This document shows positions 43,025 through 55,400 of a stretch of DNA of 64,000 bases, one piece after another. The DNA is from Takashimella koratensis (taxonomy: Eukaryota > Basidiomycota > Tremellomycetes > Trichosporonales > Tetragoniomycetaceae). Every line of letters begins with the position of its first letter. Position 1 is the stretch's first letter. The stretch covers positions 806,001 to 870,000 of the forward strand of contig BCKT01000013.1 of assembly GCA_003116875.1 (NCBI GenBank), given 5' to 3'. The position numbers and the translations under genes were made by a program. Below the pieces are notes generated by a model. That model did no database searches, was not told the DNA's origin, and saw nothing but the letters and a program-made list of their open reading frames with translations.

Positions 43025-44693
43025 TATATGATAACTTCTTTTTGATGTTTTTTTGCTTTGCCACACGTTTTTGCCATCTCATCTTGCTGTTTACAGCAGC
43101 GAAGGTCCCCGCGCCTTTTGGTGCACAACATCTCTGGACGAACGACTCAGATCATCCTCACATTTAATGCATGCATTCTCAAATTGTACATCACCTGGCT
43201 CAGCAAGCAGTAGAAAATGGGCTTGCTCTGATATTTCCAGACTGCAGGCTGTAAGGGCCATTGAACGACCTGCCACTTGTCATGACCACAGTCGCTACAT
43301 TCACTTGTGATAATTCATGGCTGCTAAGGCCAGCTATTGATTCATAGGCTATATCGCCATCTATATGCCTGCTCAAGGAATTAGGACTCGAAAACTGCAA
43401 AAACGCGGTGACTTGTTTTCTCAAAGCACCCCACCAGGCCGCAAAGAGTATCCATTCGGACATGTCGAGGTTACGACAGTCTTTTGACAATTCCCATATC
43501 GCATGGCATCGCACCTGCGTCTACAGCAAAGAGGTTCCGCGAGATATCACTGAATCGTCAGATGTACCCTGGAAACACGGATATAATACTTCTCAGGGTG
43601 GCCTCTGAGTATCGTTTGAACGGTCCGTCGGATACTGATGAAGGGAGGGCATGGGAGTGAGTGTGAGGGAGCCGGTAGACATCTAGTAGATATCGGTGTT
43701 GTAAAGCGTGATGACAGGACTGATCACGTTGGTACGCATCTTTCAGGACGAGTAACAGCGATTGGAAGCTGCAATCGTTTCAGGCAAAGCAGGAAGTGGC
43801 CGAGGCAACCGAGCAACTGCGAGGGAAAAGAGAGTTGCAGAGGAGACAAGACCTACGTAGTCAGCCATTCACCACAGAACGCTGCAGGAACCACTCTCAC
43901 GTACCATATGTTGGAAAAGTTGACCCGCGAGAACAAGGTCACATTCACCCTCGCGGCTGACCGACATTGTAGTTCAGGTTGAGCTTGCATTCACTTCTCC
44001 TCACCCCGCCTCAGAAGCAAAGGTCCCAACTCTTCTCCATGTTGAAGCGTGGAAGCTTTGGGGGTCGAAGGGAGGCGGTCGCCTTAGCAGAACTCTTGAC
44101 CATTTTTGATCCGACATGAGCAGGTATGTCGTTCGAAGGAGCAGCCCCTCTCACCACCTCGCGAGCTGGATCAGTTTCCGTCTCGTTCATGTAGAGAGTA
44201 TATCGATATCTTATGGAAAGCAGGAAGCGATGAGACTTGACTTGGGGACTTCGCACGGTAAGCCAGGGTTGGGCTGCAAAGTTTAACCCATGAACAGCTG
44301 TCCTGTTCACGACACTTCTCTTTACCTCTGCGTATAGTCAGTCCTACGGGTCATCTCATGCCTGGATTTCAAAAACATTCCTCCTGGTGCAGTATCCACT
44401 CTGCTGGAAACTCCTATCCGCCGATCTCGTTCTTACCTGTCCGCCACCAGAAAGGTTCACGGCTTGCGCATTCTATTTCAACAGAAGACCAAGCTCCTTC
44501 CTCACGCTGAGCTACCATTGATCGGTTCGCAGGCTGCATGCTGCGCTCATCTATGCGTCAACGTCCAATCGGTGCAATTGCTATAATTTGTTCCCAGGGT
44601 TATGAAATGACACACCCCGGCCACACTTAAGATTTCCGACAACGTGTCCTTGCTTTGGTCAACGCTCATTCACCTAGCATCAGCACGGATAAG
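43025..44693. other. Gene-poor, AT-richer region
   Basis: About 1.7 kb between tRNA-Arg and ALG2. No open frame has a recognisable domain or splice chain, and no terminal repeats, coding relics of transposons or rRNA were seen. A palindrome AATGCATGCATT lies at 43166-43177. The composition shift suggests an old insertion or eroded sequence, but that is inference. Confidence 0.45.
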
Positions 44694-46400
44694 ATGGCCG
44701 ACGTGCAGCAGCTGCAGCAGCCTAAGCAGCTCCGGGTAGGCTTCATCCACCCGGATCTTGGCATTGGTAAGTGATCTGGCTTGAACAAGTTAGAGTCCTA
44801 GCTCATTCCTCAGGCGGAGCCGAACGACTCGTCGTTGATGCCGCTGTCTCCCTTCAACGGCGCGGGCACGACGTCACGATTTTCACTTCTCGTCACGATC
44901 CCGCTCGCTGCTTTGAAGAGACAAGGGATGGTAGGTCCGATATCAATTCCAATCTGACCTGTAGGAACGCTAAAAGTGCACGTTCTCGGCTCGTCGCTTC
45001 CCCGCTCGTTTCTCTCGGCCATCCCTCTCACCATTATTTTCTCCATCCTACGCTCACTCCTTCTTACCGCGCTACTCTGCATGTCCCTCCTCCTCCCCGG
45101 ACCCGCGTCCGCTTTCAACCCGCTATCTCCTCTCAAACGCTTTGACGTCTTCATCGTTGATCAGCAATCTGTTTGCGTTCCGTTCCTCCGCTTCGTGGCC
45201 GGCACCCGCGTCGTCTTCTACTGCCATTTCCCGGACAAGCTGTTGAGTGGCGGCTGGGAAATTGCAGAGGATCCGCGCGGCGGGCAAGGGGGTCGTGTGG
45301 ACCTGAGGGATGGGAAAAGAGGTGGTGTGGGGCTGTTGAAGCGAATCTACCGTCTCCCCATCGACAAACTCGAGGAGTTTACGACCGGTCAATCAGACGT
45401 CGTCTTGTCCAACTCGCACTTCTCGTCAAGAGTCTACGCTAGAGCGTTCCCCAGCCTTGCGAAACGGCCGCCACGTGTGGTGTACCCTTGCATTGACGTC
45501 GACGCGTATCAGTCGTCTCGCAAAGGCAAGGGCAAGCAGAGGGAGAAGGACGGGGTTCACCTCGTTGCATCGTGAGTTGACGTTTAGTCTCAACTAACAA
45601 CAGCGACCGGCCAACCCTCATCTCCCTGAACCGTTTCGAGGCTAAGAAAAACGTCGACCTTGCTGTCAAGGCGTTTGCAAAGCTTGGTTCGGACAAGCTT
45701 ATCCCCGAGGAAAAGTTTAGCCAGCTCCGTTTGGTAGTAGGAGGTGAGTAACCTGTGTTCACCCTTATTGATGGTAGGCGGGTACGACAACGAGTCTACA
45801 GACAACGCCGAGACGGTTGCAAGAATTCGCCAACTCTGTCGCGACCTCGGTCTTAGCTACTGGGTCCTCGAATCACTTGACGCCAGCCCTCCCGAGCCCG
45901 ATACCCAAGTCCTCATTGTTCTCAACTTCTCCAACGCGCAACGATCAGCTCTCCTCCTCGCGCCCAATACCCTCGGCCTGCTATACACACCGGCCAATGA
46001 GCACTTTGGGATTGTCCCTATCGAAGCCATGGCGTGTGGCCTCCCGGTACTGGCGGTCAACAGCGGCGGTCCAACTGAGACCGTGGTCGACCTCTCAGAA
46101 GGCGATGAGGGCACAGGCTTGCTGCGGCCACCATCGGATAAATCGTGGGCCGAGGCCTTGACTATGTTGATAGGGATGTCAGACGAAGAGCGGAGGAGGA
46201 TATCGACGGCGGCGCAGAAGCGGGTTCGAGACAACTTCAGTCTCGAGATGCTGGGCAAGGGGATGGAGCAGGCGTCTCTCGAGGCAATGCGCATGGGGGA
46301 TTTGCATGATCAATTTGGCGATAGACTCATTCAAGGAGGGGCTGTGGTCATGTTCGCGGCGGCATTTGGATTGGGAGCGCTTCTTTATTTTGGACAGTGA
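44694..46400 (+). CDS. ALG2: Alg2 alpha-1,3/1,6-mannosyltransferase
   Basis: Adds the second and third mannose to Man1GlcNAc2-PP-dolichol on the cytosolic face of the ER in N-glycan assembly. Five exons. The N-terminal GT-B half begins [20 protein letters not shown] and ends around a hydrophobic stretch ([17 protein letters not shown]). QQSVCVPFL and [12 protein letters not shown] are family landmarks. The C-terminal half has [20 protein letters not shown] and LRLVVGGGYD, then the GT4 EX7E motif [17 protein letters not shown] and [10 protein letters not shown] hydrophobic C-terminal segment ([19 protein letters not shown]) matches the membrane hairpin region of Alg2. Stop codon 12 bases before the assembly gap. 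Confidence 0.95.
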
Positions 46401-46965
46401 CACGTATGCAACNNNNNNNNNNNNNNNNNNNNNNNNNNNNNNNNNNNNNNNNNNNNNNNNNNNNNNNNNNNNNNNNNNNNNNNNNNNNNNNNNNNNNNNN
46501 NNCCCTTTTGTCACCCCCTTTTCACATTCCGGCTTGTCCGAGAATACTGCAAATACTGCAGACAAAAGATCCCCCCCAAGTTTGCTGTGGGCGTTTGGTT
46601 GGGAGCTCAGAATAGTTTGTCTCTCTCCCCAACGAGGCTTCATTGCCTAAATGTCGGGCAGGAATGTGCCAGTATGTTATGCCACAACGGCGGCCTCTTA
46701 CATTCAGACGCTCGCAAACAACCGCAAACCCGTCATCCCACTCAAGCCAGACGACGCATGAAAGGCAGAAATAGCCAGAGATCGTACTCTGTATGGCGTT
46801 ACAGATACCCCAGGTCTACGTATTGCCTTGTTGTGTATTCACAATGGCGTCCTGACCCACTGTATTGTAGGTAGGTGGTATTGCCGCCGATAATTTTGAC
46901 CGAGTCCCGGATCCAAAAAATTCGGTGGTCATTACAACATTCACCGTCCGCACCATCTACCAACC
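46401..46965. other. Intergenic region with assembly gap
   Basis: Contains 90 undetermined bases. The rest (46503-46965) is the promoter side of DIS3; no gene seen. The true size of the gap is unknown. Confidence 0.6.
46413..46502. other. Assembly gap (90 N)
   Basis: Run of N in the sequence. The flanks are the ALG2 3' end and the DIS3 upstream region. Confidence 0.99.
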
Positions 46966-49900
46966 ATGACCACCGTCGCTGGGACCAGCTCATACCCACC
47001 GATCACCATCCTCAAACGGCAGCGGGCCGATCTGCCGCTGTCGCAGACAAAGTTTATGAAGAAGACTGCGCGTGGCAGGGTTCTGAACAGTGGGTTTCAA
47101 CCTTGACTGAGCTGACCTGCAGTCCTTCGCGAGAAGTACGTCCGAGACGATATCCCGTGTGGTTTCGCGTCGTGCGACTTTTGCGCCAACTTCCCGGGTT
47201 ATCGAGCTGTCTTGCCCGCACGAGGGTATGGCAAGCACGCCAAATATGTCTGGAAGCAGGGGCACTGGCTCGTGATCGACACCAACATTGTCCTCCACCA
47301 AGTAAGTTGTGATTTATAATGGAGCAAGTTGGAGCGGGGGAGGAGCAGATGAAAGGTGGAGACAGAATCAGTGGAACAAGCCAGTGGTTGAGCTGGACGA
47401 AGACATCAGATATCCAGAGGACTGGACAACAAGTCCCTGGCGTTCGTTCGCATACTAATTGTCCCAGATCGACTTGCTGCTTGCATTGCCCGCGGCTCTC
47501 CCACTCGTCATCCCGTCCACTGTCATCCACGAGACGAGACACAGGTCGCTGCCGCTGTACAACCGCCTGCAGCAGTTGATTCAAGACGAAGAGCGATGTG
47601 TCTGGGTGTGGTGGAACGAGGAGCAGCGAGATGCTGTCGTCGCCGCGGCATCGGAGGGAAACGAAGTTGTCAACGACCGGAACGACCGAGGTGGGTTCAG
47701 AGTGAGACAATGCTGATTCAAGCTATCCGTCAAACGCTCCACTTTTACTCTCAACACTTGGGGATGTCAACAGATATCCCGCCGCAGCTCATCTTGCTCA
47801 CGGACGACAGGCGCAACCGAGAGCTGGCGACGGCCGAGGGGCTCACCGCGGTCAACACACGGGATTACGTCGATGGGCTACAAGGAGAGGTCCGTGATCG
47901 CCTGGTTGATCTGGTCGTGGGTGGTGTAGACGAGGTGGAGCCGGGAGAGCGCAAGGCGCAGAAGATTTACGACGAGGTGGGTCAATGTCTGACGTAGCTA
48001 ATGGCAGTACCTGGCGCAAGAAGTTTTGACCGCGGGCGTCAAGAGCGGGAGATACCTGCAGGGTCACTTCAACGCGAACCAGTACAACTTCCTCGAAGGC
48101 ACCGTGCGCGTGATGAGCCTCGACAAACCAGTCCTGCTGGTCGGACGCCGAGCGATGAACCGATCGGTTGATGGGGACGTTGTTGTTGTTGAGCTGCTGC
48201 CCAAGGCGCAGTGGAAGGCGCCGGGAGAGGAGGTCTTGGATCAGGATTTGGCCACGAGAGACGATGATGTGGAGAATGAGGATCAGGGGGAGGAGGAAGA
48301 GGCACCGAAAGAAGCTGCCGAGACGATGGAGGTCGACGAGGTGTCAAAGAAGAAGCCCAAGGACATTCTGCCGACTGGTCGCGTTGTGGGCGTCATCAAG
48401 CGCAACTGGAGAGCGTGAGTAAACGCAATGACCAAGCTGACGTCAGATACGTGTGCCATCTCGACCGATCGTCGCTTTCCGAGGCCGCCCTCACGTCACT
48501 GTCGCAGCAGACTGTCTTCGCGACTCCTCTCTCTCGCGCGCTCCCGCGCATCCGCTTGCGTACGAGGCAAGCGCCTCAACTGCTCGACCAGAAAATCCTC
48601 GTTACCATTGATTCGTGGTCGACCAACAGCCGCTACCCGGACGGCCACTTTGTCCGCGCACTCGGCAAAGTCGAGAGTAAAGAGGCCGAGCAGGAGAGTC
48701 TGCTCCTCGAGTATGAGGTACCTTACCGGCCGTTTGGCAAGGCCATCTTATCCTGCCTTCCCACCGAGGGGGATAGCTGGGTTGTACCGCCAAAGACCGC
48801 CGACTCGCTTATCTGGCGAGATCGCGAGGACCTGCGCGATCTCATCATCTGCAGCATTGACCCTCCAGGTAGGTCTTCTGTTGACATCGCTTACGTTCAG
48901 GCTGCCAAGATATCGATGACGCACTGCACGCTCGACTCCTGCCCAACGGCAACATCGAGGCGGGCGTGCACATCGCTGACGTGTCGCACTTTGTTCACGC
49001 GGACAACCCGATGGACTCGGAGGCGGCGTCACGAGGTACCACCGTCTACCTCGTTGACAACCGTATCGATATGCTGCCCGAGCTCCTCGGAACCAACCTC
49101 TGTTCCTTGCGGCCATTTGTGGAGAGGCTGGCGTTCTCAGTCATCTGGGTGGGTACCAAGGTGGACTTTACTGATTGCAGGAACTCTCTCCCGATGGTAA
49201 GATTGTTGGCGTGCGCTTCACCAAATCGGTCATAGCGTCCAAAGAAGCCTTTACCTACGAGGCTGCCCAAATCCGCAAGGACAACAAGTAAGTTCTATTA
49301 TGGCTAGGCTGACTCAGAACTCTTCGCGACCCCTTGACCGAATCGATTCGGCTGCTCAACTCCCTCGCTATCAAGCTCAAGGCGCAGCGTGTCGCCGCAG
49401 GTGCCTTGTCCCTCTCCTCGCCCGAGCTCAAGATTCACCTCAACTCAACCGAGTCTTCTGAGCCCATTGACGTGGAGCAGAAAGAGCAACGAGAGACAAA
49501 CTCTCTCGTCGAAGAGTTTATGCTGCTCGCGAACATTAGTGTAGCCCGGAAGATTCAAGAGACTTTCCCAGCGACTGCGGTCTTGAGGTAGGTCTGGAAC
49601 TCGTCATCACTGACTCCAGGCGCCACTCTCCACCGCCCAAGACCAACTTTGAGGCGCTCCAGGATATCCTCATGAAGCGCAAGGGCCTTACACTCGATGT
49701 TTCCAGTTCCAAGGCGCTTGCCGATTCTCTGGACGCTTGTGTCGTAAGTGCGCACGCAAACCTCTCTGACCCCAGGACCCAACGTTACCCGAGTTCAACA
49801 CGCTTGTTCGTATCATGGCCACACGATGCATGCTCGCGGCCGAGTACTTTTGCTCTGGGAGCGTCTCAAAAGACGCATACGGACACTACGGTCTCGCCAG

Positions 49901-50508
49901 TGAAATTTACACTCACTTTACCGTAAGTCTACCCCTGTCTTGGCTAACCCCAGTCACCTATTCGTCGTTATGCCGATGTTCTTGCCCACCGGCAGCTTGC
50001 CGCAGCGATCAATTATACCCCGCTGCACCCTTCGCTTCAGTCCAAGCAGCATGTCGAGCGCACACTCAACGTCGTCAACAAGCGCCACCGCCTGGCGCAG
50101 ATGGCGTCGCGAGCGTCCATCGAGTTTTATGTTGGTCTCGCTCTCAAGTCTCGTGGCGCGTCATCACGCGAAGAGGCGTTTGTCATCCGTACCTTCCGCA
50201 ACGGCCTGGCAGTCTTTGTCTCCAAGTGAGTCATCGTACTAACCGCGCTGACGTCAGACTCGGTCTCGAGGGCTTGATCACGTTCAAAAAGGACACACAC
50301 GAGTTTGACCCAGAGAACTACCAGATCACTGTGCCTCGCGCCGACGGGAGTCAAGCGGTCGTAGCGGTGTTTGACAAGATTTTAGTGGATATTTCCATTG
50401 AAAAGGACCCCAACACGCAGCGAGGCAAGGTCAAGGTGAGCACGGAGTTGGGGTTTCGCTGACGAGCAGATGGAGATGGTTGAACCGGTTAGCTCGGTCG
50501 GGTTGTAG
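46966..50508 (+). CDS. DIS3: Exosome nuclease Dis3/Rrp44
   Basis: Catalytic 3'-5' exoribonuclease and endonuclease of the RNA exosome (RNase II/RNB family). About fourteen exons. The short N-terminus ([20 protein letters not shown]) precedes the CR3-like cysteines ([18 protein letters not shown]). The PIN domain starts [16 protein letters not shown], with [18 protein letters not shown] and [11 protein letters not shown] cold-shock domain begins near [20 protein letters not shown]. The RNB domain contains [14 protein letters not shown] with the metal-binding aspartates, [26 protein letters not shown] and [18 protein letters not shown]. An S1 domain follows ([19 protein letters not shown]). It ends [12 protein letters not shown] after a last 35-nt intron. 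An acidic insertion near residue 420 is rich in Glu. Complete. Confidence 0.95.
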
Positions 50509-50707
50509 ATCAGAGCGTACATCGTGCCCCGCCGCAACCGGAATTGTCTTCGCGAGGTGGTGGTGTAGTAGCAGGCTAAAGGGAGGTGTTGGTTGATCTC
50601 GACACTTGAGAAGTGTCAATATCATCGGGAGAATGAGACAGTAGGTAAAGAACTTTCGTACAGAGTCTGCAGATGTAACAGCCCTCAAGGATCTAGAGAT
50701 ATATGCA
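50509..50707. other. Convergent spacer between DIS3 and the WRAP53-like gene
   Basis: 199 bp shared 3' flank; no gene. Confidence 0.6.
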
Positions 50708-52175
50708 TCATGATGAGAAAGACCAGATACTAAGGCTGGCTTCTGCCACCTGGGGCTTTACCGGGGGGTCGGCACTGTCGCTGTCACTCTCGTCGCTGTC
50801 ACTGTCTTCACCATTACTATCGCTGTCGCCGTCGCTGTCGCTGTTATCCCGCTCGAGGAAAGATCTCGATCCAGAGCACGACAGCAGTAGCGGCTTGTAC
50901 GGGTGCATCTGTACCGACCCCACAGCGTCTGCCATCAGCCCCGTCTCTTCTGAACTCACCGTTATGCAGCTTGTCCTGATACACCACTGACGCATCTGCA
51001 AGGTCCCAGATCCGCACGACCCCATTCTTTCGTCAGCTATGCCTATGCCCTCACTCACCTCATCTCCAGAGGCAAGGTACCGCCCCCACGGGTCGACGTC
51101 AAAGTGCAGACGCTGATTGGTCGACCCCAGTCGTTCAAGCGAGCCGACAGGTTGCGACGCATCCCTCAAATCGAACACCTGGATAATGTCGCTCCGCCGT
51201 GAAGCCACGTACACCGTCGTAGGGGAGAGCGGGTGGAACGCAATCTGTATCAGCAGAGACAACAGCTTGACTCACTTGTGTGACCCCACCACCGACGACA
51301 CCTTCAAGGTGCTGTAGTGGCGTTGACCCCGTGTCCTCCGAGTAAAGACATACACTCGATGAGAACGAACCCGCCGCAAACGTCCCCGAGTAGTCGGTAC
51401 TAAACGCTAGCGCCGAGATGATACCTACTTTCAGCGACGAACAGTCTCCACCTACCTTTCTGACCTTTCTCTTTCCTCGTAAATGTCGTCTTGAGTCGCT
51501 CAGAGTTATCGTACCCCGGGCTCGCAATGTCCATTACCTCGATCGCGTTCTCAAAACCACAGAACAGCCTGAGTTAGCGTTGAACACCAAACGACTTACT
51601 TGGTGCCCTGTGGATTGAACGCCATCGAGTGCGGAGCGATGAACCGTTCACGGTGGTCGACGATGGGGTATGTAGCTCGTATCTACTATTAGCGAGGTCG
51701 ATGACCCACTCACCCGGCCATCAGTTCCATCGATCAATCGCACGGGGTGGTCTCGAACACTTGCGACGAAGCAAAAGCTTTCGGGCAGTGTAGGTGACGC
51801 CGAGGGATACCACACGGTTCCTAGGATAGATTCGGGCTGCTTGAACACTTGCGTTGTGGACAGACCCGTCTCGCTACGGTCAGCCAGGCCATACCTCTAC
51901 CCACCCCGCATGTAACCTAAGGCACCGGTCCTCGGTGATAGACAACACTGTCGAACCGTCGGGGCACCTGATCGTGAGCTCGGCCCCAAACTGATCACTC
52001 ACCACCTGGCGTGCCTGAAGAAATTGCGCTCAACCTCGGACTCGAGCTCGGTCGCGCCGAGACATGCACCGCTGGGCTTGATGGAAAAGTCGTACACCGG
52101 CGCCGAGGGCCAAGAGGATGGGCCCGGGCCTGCCTCTGCGTTGGCGGGTGGGTCAGCGGCTTCGGACGTGGTCAT
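50708..52175 (-). CDS. WD40 protein of the WRAP53/TCAB1 family
   Basis: Beta-propeller protein related to WRAP53/TCAB1, which binds CAB-box RNAs and telomerase RNA in animals. About nine exons. N-terminus MTTSEAADPPANAE, then VYDFSIKPSG, CPDGSTVLSITEDRCLRL, LFCGFENAIEVMDI and IISALAFSTDYSGTFAAGSF. The best-conserved part is GGVTQIAFHPLSPTTVYVAS, followed by DIIQVFDLRD and FDVDPWGRYLASGDENGVVR, the WRAP53 arrangement. The C-terminus is a Ser/Asp repeat tail (SDSDGDSDSNGEDSDSDESD) encoded by GACAGT-like codon pairs, then PQVAEASLSIWSFSS. Whether it binds telomerase RNA in this fungus is unknown. Stop is 200 bp from that of DIS3, on opposite strands. Confidence 0.82.
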
Positions 52176-52484
52176 GGGTGGTGGATGTTGTGGTGTTCAA
52201 GTCGCCCGAGCGATTTGGTTGATTCACCTCCACTTGACCAACTTTTCCATTTCAACATCCACTCTCCTCCATCATCCTCCCATCCCTCACTACATCACAC
52301 TCACTGGCTCAAGCCCTCCCATCGACTCGCATCCCACCCCTTTCTGGCCCCTCATACTCCTCTCCCCTTGCCCATGATAGCCGCCGCGAGCAAGCACGCG
52401 TGACTGAGCGACGTCCACCGACCACCGACTTTGGCCACCCGCGTTGTGCGGCAGAGGGGACTGCAGGATCCCACTGGCGTCGCA
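52176..52484. promoter_or_regulatory. Divergent promoter of the WRAP53-like gene and ULP2
   Basis: About 310 bp, C/T-rich on the plus strand. An in-frame upstream extension for ULP2 exists but lacks an ATG, so the first ATG at 52485 was used. Confidence 0.5.
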
Positions 52485-55400
52485 ATGGAGCATATGTCTA
52501 CTGGCCATGGCTACGGAAGTCTACGCGGCGTTGCTCAACATGGTAGTAGAGGTCCACAGGGACGACGGCAGCGTCCTCGGTCACCGTCCAACGGCTCTGA
52601 TGTTGAAGCAATAAGGTAATTCATTCTACCTGCTGATCTCTGCTGATACCGACGCCCAGTCCAAAAACAGCAACAGCAGTGATCTCACAAGCGTCCAAAA
52701 AGGTCAGTATAAGAGATCCGCATGCTTGAGATGAGCTGACGTCTTCGCAGAGGCGTTCAGGCGGAGGCGCGCCGGGTCCGATGGTCGCTCCAGGTGTCAA
52801 CACACTTGACAGCCGTACCGATAACGAAGACGCGCGGCGCAAGAGGCTGGCAAGGTACGGCACGTCGCTGGAGGGAAGGGCGGCTGCCGAGGTCGATGAG
52901 AGGCAAGAGAGGCAGCAGCAGGCGCAAAGCTGGCAGAAATCCATCCCTTCCATTCCCACCGGACAAGGTTCGCCAGTAAACCCAGCTCAGTTTTATGGTC
53001 GCAACGCATCCCGAACGAGTAGGCATTCGCTTGTCACCTCTCAGCCAGCTCTCACCATTCGCGATGACGACGACGATATTGAATCACTGATCAACGGCAA
53101 AGCCTCGAGCTCCCGAACGACGCAACTCATCCCAGCCTCGGATGACGAGGAAGGCTTGGTATGCGCCGACTCTCCACTAGGTGATGCCGACAGCTTCTTC
53201 GATATGACCAACGACGAGAACCAACCTCCAGCAGCATCCACGCGCAAGGGCAAGGAGAGGGCGAGGGAGATCTTCAACCACAGCACCAAGGCTTCAAGCA
53301 GTAAGCAGGCTACGGGATCCTCGCGCGTCACACGATCCAGCAAGAGCCCAGAGAAGCCGGTCACCCGTGGTACCGCTCATCATCCCCATACTGTCGAGGA
53401 AGAGGAAGAGGAAGAGGAGGAGAGTATCGAGCAATTCGATTCCTTGCCCAAGAAGGATAAACCGGCTGCGTCCAAGTCTCCCGCGGTCGATATCCGACCG
53501 AAGAAGAGGGCCAGCATGCAGACTAAAGATGGGGTAGGTCGTTCCTATGGCTCACGACTGACGCACAGACGGTCCAGCCTGTGGCCAACAAATTCTTCAA
53601 CCAGAAACCCCCACCACCAAAACCGATCATACAACCAACCATCAAAAGCATTCCAGCTCTCGCGGAGTTTGGTTGCGTAATTGATCAGGCTCTTATCTCT
53701 CTCTCATCCGTCACTGTTGGTCTAGAAGATCTCACGATCTGGCGAAGTCAAGAACGCTCAAATTCCTGCACCGTCAAATATGATGCGATTGCATCCTTCG
53801 AGGTGTGTAGATCATCCTAAATATTACTGATCTATCGTTGCTAGTTGTGCGTCGACCCGGAGCGACCTTGTATCCGTTTCGAGATTGGCAGGCGGGACCC
53901 TAAAATGATCGGGCAGCTGGAGGATTTGTGTAACGGGATCATGATTTCACGTGAGTGTCATCGATTCAGTCGTGCTGACCCATCCAGCGTCGCCGCTTCA
54001 TGTGCTCCTTGCCTTGAGACCAGAGTCTGATTCGCAGAACGCTGTTGTCAAATTGCAGTTACACTGTAAAGCCAAGCACATACAATGCACCACTGTGGAG
54101 TGAGTTGATATCTCCAAGCTCTGTTCGTACCCTCGCTCATTCTTTTCTACAGACAGCCAGGAGCACAGTCCTTGATCGACTGGCAAAAAAATGAACTGGG
54201 ACAAGCCAATCGCCGCTCGAATCGGACACGTGGTCGAAACTCGTCCAAGCATCGTGACTATGAAGACGTGTCCGACGACGAGCCTCAGGTGACAGATCCC
54301 AAGGGCAAGGGGAAAGCAAAAGTGAAAGAGGACCCGACTCAGCCCAAGTTGACCTTCAAGCGGCAAGGTCCGCGGCAAAGTGCCCGCCTTTCTGGTCAAC
54401 ACGACCCCGATATCGAGATCCGCGAGCGCGAGTCATCTGTCACGCCTTACAAACCCAAGTCGCCTCACCTCGACAAGAACGAAATGTGAGTTTTGGCCAA
54501 GCTTGAACTAATCCCAGTCTATTCTCTTACCCGCTGGAAGGCAAGCCAATCCTCGATATCATCAAGGGTCATCGATATCGCCTTCGAGACCACGAGTTCC
54601 TTGACGATACGTTCTTGGAGTTTGGTCTTCGGTGAGTGATTCTGTTCGACGCGGCTAATCTTTAGCGAAAGCATGAGTGTGCTTGACGTTAAGAATCGCG
54701 AGGCGATCCATCTCTTCAACACGTTCTTCTATGACCGAATCTCCCAAAAGGACAGAAAGTGGGTGCATCCAAGTACGTCGCTGACGATAGGAACAAACCG
54801 ACTGTAGACCATTGGCCCGCTTACGACTCGGTCAAGAAGTGGACCAAAGGTACGGATATCTTTGAAAAGGACTATATCATTGTTCCTATCAACGAATCGT
54901 GAGTGATTGATCATGAGCAAAGCTGAGACCAGATTTCACTGGTACCTCGCGATCATTGTGTCGCCTGGTCGGATCTTGCGTCCAGACACAGACGCCGAAA
55001 AGGATGCGGAGAGCGGGACGGGACCGAGTCCAGCGCCTGAAAGTCGGTCTGAAGCGCACACGCCCGAGTTAGCTATGAATCCTCGACAAGAGAGAGACTT
55101 TGTCGACGACCTCACAAGCGATGTAGAGGACGCACCGGACAAAGCCGAAGGTATCTTTGGTGCTGAAAACAACCTGCTCGACACGTCTATGGACCCCCTC
55201 GATATAATCGGCCAGTCCGACGACGACGACGATATGATGACCGCGAGAAGCACTTCAGGAGAAGTTGGGATTGCAGGCGGTGTTCGACGCTTGTCTCTCC
55301 AACCAAATGAGCAGCAACAGCAGCAACCTCCTCGACCTCAACCGATCCAATCCGCGACTCTAGACCTTTTCAACTCCCAGAACAACACGGGCGCCAAGCC

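Noticed and set aside
43200..43514. 104-codon minus frame in the gene-poor island
   Set aside because: No resemblance to transposase, reverse transcriptase or any known domain; alternative frames are equally open.
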